This document shows positions 31,040 to 33,846 of a DNA stretch of 33,846 nucleotides, piece after piece. The position numbers and the translations under genes were made by a program. Source of the DNA: Paracoccaceae bacterium (GTDB lineage: Bacteria > Pseudomonadota > Alphaproteobacteria > Rhodobacterales > Rhodobacteraceae); the NCBI GenBank assembly GCA_027484915.1, contig JAIXSA010000113.1:1-33846 (forward strand). The letters run 5' to 3'. Positions within the stretch are counted from its first letter, which is position 1. Each line of letters begins with the position of its first letter. The notes beneath the pieces are model-generated. The model made no database searches and was not told the DNA's origin. It saw only the letters and a list, made by a program, of their open reading frames with translations.

Positions 31040-32140
31040 TCAGCCCGCCGCCCTCAGCGCCGGCGGCAGGCTTTCTTCCAGGACATCCAGCGCCCGGTCA
31101 TCGCCCAGGCTGATCCGGATACAGCGGTGCAGGGGTGCCACGCCCGGCATCCGGATAAAGACCCCAATTTTGCCCAGTTCCGCCAACACCTTGCGCGCAT
31201 GGTCCCCATCGCGCCCGCAGTCGACGGTCACGAAGTTGGTGGCCGAGGGGAGGGGTCGCAGCCCGTTCGCCTTTGCAATCGCAGCCAGCCGCTCTCGTGC
31301 CGCGATCGTCCGCGCCTGCACCGCCTTCAGCCAGTCCTGATCTTGCAGCGCGGCTAGTGCCCCTGCCTGGCTGATCCGGCTCATCCCGAAATGGTCGCGC
31401 ACCTTGTCGAAGGCCAAGGCCAGATCGGGATTGGTGATCGCATACCCCACCCGCGCCCCTGCCAGCCCGTATCCCTTGGAAAACGTCCGCATCCGGATCA
31501 CCTGCGGATGGTCCGCCGCGATCACCGGCACCGTCCCCTCGGGCGCAAGGTCGGCATAGGCCTCGTCAAGGATCAGCAAGCTGTGCGCGGGCAGGTTAGC
31601 GACCATCTCCTCCACGACCGAGGCCGGATGGTGGCTCCCCATCGGGTTGTCCGGATTGGCGAAGTAGATGAGCTTTGCACCGCCAGAGAGCGCCGCGTCC
31701 AGCAACGCCTCGGGGTCCTCATGGTCCCCCCGATAGGGCACGCGCGTCAGTACCCCGCCATAGCCTGCCACGTGGAAGTTGAACGTCGGATAGGCGCCAA
31801 GGCTGGTCACCACCGGCGTCCCCGGTTCCAGCACCAGTCGACACACCAGACCCAACAGGCCGTCGATCCCCGGTCCCACTGCGACATGCGCAGGCGTCAC
31901 CCCGTGGTGCGCCGCAAGCGTCTGCTTCAGATCGTGATTTTCCGGATCGCCATACATCCAGGCGCCCGTCGCCGCCGCCTGCATCGCGGCCACTGCACGC
32001 GGAGACGGCCCGAACAGCGACTCGTTCGCGCCAAGCCGCGCGCGGAAGGGCACACCTGTCCGTCGCTCCAGGGCTTCGGGGCCGGTGAACGGTACGGTGG
32101 AGGGCAGGGCGGCTGCATGTGGGGTCAGAAAACGGCTCAT
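31040..32140 (-). CDS. HisC-like PLP-dependent aminotransferase
   Basis: This 366-residue class I/II aminotransferase is of the histidinol-phosphate aminotransferase type. LGANESLFGPSPRAV near 37-50 is the N-terminal HisC-like NE...GPSP segment. NPDNPMGS (162-169), LDEAYAD (191-197) and TFSKGYGLAGARVGYA (219-234, PLP lysine K222) form the cofactor site. CIRISLG near the end carries the carboxylate-binding Arg. No histidine-pathway gene is adjacent, so the substrate may be another amino acid such as an aromatic one. I start at ATG 32140; upstream in-frame TTG 32176 has GAGGT but too close. It abuts the convergent DUF4177 gene with no spacer. Confidence 0.9.
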   Translation of the reverse strand: MSRFLTPHAAALPSTVPFTGPEALERRTGVPFRARLGANESLFGPSPRAVAAMQAAATGAWMYGDPENHDLKQTLAAHHGVTPAHVAVGPGIDGLLGLVCRLVLEPGTPVVTSLGAYPTFNFHVAGYGGVLTRVPYRGDHEDPEALLDAALSGGAKLIYFANPDNPMGSHHPASVVEEMVANLPAHSLLILDEAYADLAPEGTVPVIAADHPQVIRMRTFSKGYGLAGARVGYAITNPDLALAFDKVRDHFGMSRISQAGALAALQDQDWLKAVQARTIAARERLAAIAKANGLRPLPSATNFVTVDCGRDGDHARKVLAELGKIGVFIRMPGVAPLHRCIRISLGDDRALDVLEESLPPALRAAG

Positions 32141-32180
32141 GCACGGCACGCTGGCATGGCGCCTTCGGCCACGCAAGACC

Positions 32181-32591
32181 TCAGTCAGCGGGACCGTAGT
32201 TCACAGTCACCGCGTAATCCGACAGGTCAGGCGCACGGCCCAGCTTCGCCAACTCTTCGGTCGAAGGCGCCAGCCCGATCAGCCCGAAGGTCTGCCCCGC
32301 CGCCGTCGCAAGACCCGAGGCATCGTCGCATTGGTTGCAAAGCACGATTGCCAGCTTAGCCGTGGGCGTGGATACCGTCAGACGCACCCGGATCATTCCT
32401 TCCCAGACGCAATCCAACCCTGCAGGGCAGCGGCTGTCCTCCACCCTGGTCAGCATCAGGGTGATCCCGGTCTCGGGCAGCACCTGCTCCAGGCCTCCCT
32501 GAAGCGTGATTTCGGGGAAGAGCTCAGGGGTCAGTGGATGGGCTGCAGAGGTCAGCCCGATCAGGACCAGGGTCGCAAGGGCAAGGCGCAT
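32181..32591 (-). CDS. Small secreted Cys-containing protein
   Basis: This 136-residue protein has a short signal peptide (MRLALATLVLIGLTSAAH; cleavage after SAA is likely). The mature part contains DSRCPAGLDCVWEG (52-65), a pattern I have seen repeatedly in small exported bacterial proteins, with Cys55 and Cys61. Cys85 and Cys88 (LCNQC) are near the middle. Two disulfides or a metal site are possible. The family function is unknown to me. AAAGGAAA upstream supports ATG 32591. It lies 40 bases upstream of the aminotransferase start, on the same strand, and about 70 bp downstream of valS. Confidence 0.75.
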   Translation of the reverse strand: MRLALATLVLIGLTSAAHPLTPELFPEITLQGGLEQVLPETGITLMLTRVEDSRCPAGLDCVWEGMIRVRLTVSTPTAKLAIVLCNQCDDASGLATAAGQTFGLIGLAPSTEELAKLGRAPDLSDYAVTVNYGPAD

Positions 32592-32659
32592 TGGCGTTTC
32601 CTTTCCGGGGTTGGCATCAGTCTGACGCATTGGCCCCGGAAAGGCTTGGGTGGGTTTCC

Positions 32660-33846
32660 TTACCCCAGATCAGACAGCCGCTTCAGCGCCTCCTGCATCT
32701 TCGCGGATTCCTCCTGACGGGCCTCCAGGTTGGACTGCGCCTCCATCACCACATCTTCGGGCGCGGACTTGACGAAGTTCGGGTTGTCGAGCCGGCCTTT
32801 CAGGCCCCCGATTTCCTTCATCAGCTTGTCCAAGCCCTTCTGCAGGCGGGATTTCTCCTCGGCGATGTCGATCAGCCCTTCCAGCGGGATTGCAAAGGCC
32901 GCCCCTTCCGCCGCCACCGCGATGGAGCCCTTCGGGGCTGCACCTTCGGTAACGCTGTCCACCCGGGCAAGGCGCTTGATCAGCACCTCATTGCGCTGGA
33001 ACGCCGCCCGCGCCTCGTCGGTGAGGGAGGTCGCCACCAGATCGGCCTTGAGGCCCACCGGCACATGCACCTGCGCCCGGGCCGAGCGGATGTCGTCGAT
33101 CAGCGTGGTGACAAAGGACATTTCGCGATCCGCGTCCGCGTCGATCAGGCTAGGGGGCAGCTCCGGCCAGTCGGTATGAACCAGCAGCTTCTCGCGCTTG
33201 CCGGTCGTGCCCCACAGCTCTTCGGTGATGAAGGGCATGAAGGGGTGGAGGAGGATCATCGACTGATCCAGCACCCAGGCCATCGTCGCCCGCGTCTCCG
33301 CTGCGTCAGGCCCGTCGAACAGGGGCTTGGCGAATTCGACATACCAGTCGCAGACCTTGCCCCAGACGAACTTGTAAAGCGCATCCGCCGCCGTATCGAA
33401 CCGGAACGCCGCCAACGCCTCGTTCACTTCCGCGAGGGTCTTTGCCGTCTCGCCGATGATCCACTTGTTCGCGGTGGCCTTCGGGCTGGGGGCGGGGCCC
33501 GTCGCATGACCCTCCCAAACTCCGTTCATCTCGGCAAAGCGGCAGGCGTTCCACAGCTTCGTGCCAAAGTTCCGGTAGCCCGCGATCCGCTGGGTATCGA
33601 GCTTCAGCACACCGCCCAGCGAGGCCATCGCCGCATTGGCGAACCGCAGCGCATCGGCGCCGTATTCGTCGATGATCTCCAACGGGTCGATGACGTTGCC
33701 CAGGGACTTCGACATCTTCTTGCCCTTGGCGTCGCGGACAAGGCCGTGCAGGTAAACGGTGTGGAACGGAATGTCGTTCACCACCGCCAGCTGCATCATC
33801 ATCATCCGGGCGACCCAGAAGAACAGGATGTCCTGCCCGGTCACGA
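32660..33846 (-). CDS. valS: Valyl-tRNA synthetase, C-terminal part
   Basis: Only the C-terminal 395 or so residues lie in the window; the gene continues past 33846. It begins within [15 protein letters not shown], the end of the class I catalytic domain. The ATP-binding KMSKS sits in [17 protein letters not shown]. An anticodon-binding helical domain follows (PFITEELW is typical). The chain ends in a coiled-coil tail (about [17 protein letters not shown] to KMQEALKRL) that is typical of ValS and grips the tRNA. The HIGH motif and editing domain are outside the window. It is codirectional with the small secreted protein downstream. Confidence 0.96.
   Translation of the reverse strand, partial: VTGQDILFFWVARMMMMQLAVVNDIPFHTVYLHGLVRDAKGKKMSKSLGNVIDPLEIIDEYGADALRFANAAMASLGGVLKLDTQRIAGYRNFGTKLWNACRFAEMNGVWEGHATGPAPSPKATANKWIIGETAKTLAEVNEALAAFRFDTAADALYKFVWGKVCDWYVEFAKPLFDGPDAAETRATMAWVLDQSMILLHPFMPFITEELWGTTGKREKLLVHTDWPELPPSLIDADADREMSFVTTLIDDIRSARAQVHVPVGLKADLVATSLTDEARAAFQRNEVLIKRLARVDSVTEGAAPKGSIAVAAEGAAFAIPLEGLIDIAEEKSRLQKGLDKLMKEIGGLKGRLDNPNFVKSAPEDVVMEAQSNLEARQEESAKMQEALKRLSDLG

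Noticed and set aside
31040-32140. Naming the aminotransferase hisC
   Set aside because: It has HisC-like motifs, but no histidine gene is nearby and the family includes aromatic and other aminotransferases.
1-33846. Mobile elements, CRISPR arrays, prophage or defence systems
   Set aside because: No transposase, integrase, regularly spaced repeats, phage structural genes or known defence domains were seen. The window looks like stable core chromosome.

Overview
This is a high-GC, gene-dense stretch that reads as chromosomal core of an alphaproteobacterium, most likely a member of the Rhodobacteraceae (order Rhodobacterales). The reasons are the strong GC bias at third codon positions, the aerobic-type cobaltochelatase subunits CobS and CobT, the gene neighbourhoods (purM-purN beside rnd; an aminopeptidase P with a DUF427 protein; a J-domain protein divergent from a BolA-like protein), and a family-typical intergenic repeat containing TATCCTC. 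This placement is an inference from gene content, not from a database search. I see no insertion sequence, phage gene, CRISPR array or integrase.

Layout. Positions 1-618 hold the 3' end of glyA, a convergent tRNA gene with a CAU anticodon and a small membrane or secreted protein. Positions 615-5000 hold a sterol desaturase-type membrane oxygenase, the translationally coupled purine genes purM-purN, a DUF454 membrane protein and RNase D (rnd). Positions 5000-8200 hold a small lipoprotein, a SufE protein, a DUF427 protein and a long aminopeptidase P. Positions 8200-14200 hold cobT and cobS, with secreted proteins, a flavin reductase and a nuclease-like lipoprotein in and around them, then the J-domain/BolA pair. 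A gene-free stretch of about 450 bp (14191-14636) follows. It contains an AT-rich, inverted-repeat-rich patch and a copy of the interspersed element.

Positions 14637-18688 hold malate synthase G (glcB), with a palindrome sitting on its promoter, and a divergent ArsR-SRPBCC-(SRPBCC)2 operon. Positions 18689-22788 hold the most interesting accessory unit. It is three genes on the minus strand with no spacing: a trimethylamine-dehydrogenase-like flavoprotein, a trimethylamine methyltransferase (MttB) family protein and a TetR regulator, preceded by a promoter whose -10 lies in a short palindrome. It looks like a self-regulated pathway for a methylated amine or betaine of unknown identity. Upstream of it is a photolyase/cryptochrome-like flavoprotein that has lost most of the residues class I CPD photolyases use to bind their substrate.

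Positions 24452-33846 return to housekeeping and conserved functions: aminopeptidase N (pepN), a lytic transglycosylase lipoprotein, a 401-residue protein I do not recognise, gatB, a DUF4177 protein, a HisC-like aminotransferase, a small secreted Cys-rich protein and the 3' end of valS.

Several convergent gene pairs end with no spacer or with overlapping stops, and GC-rich palindromes are built into the stop codons. Promoter, operator and hairpin calls are by eye and should be treated as candidates.
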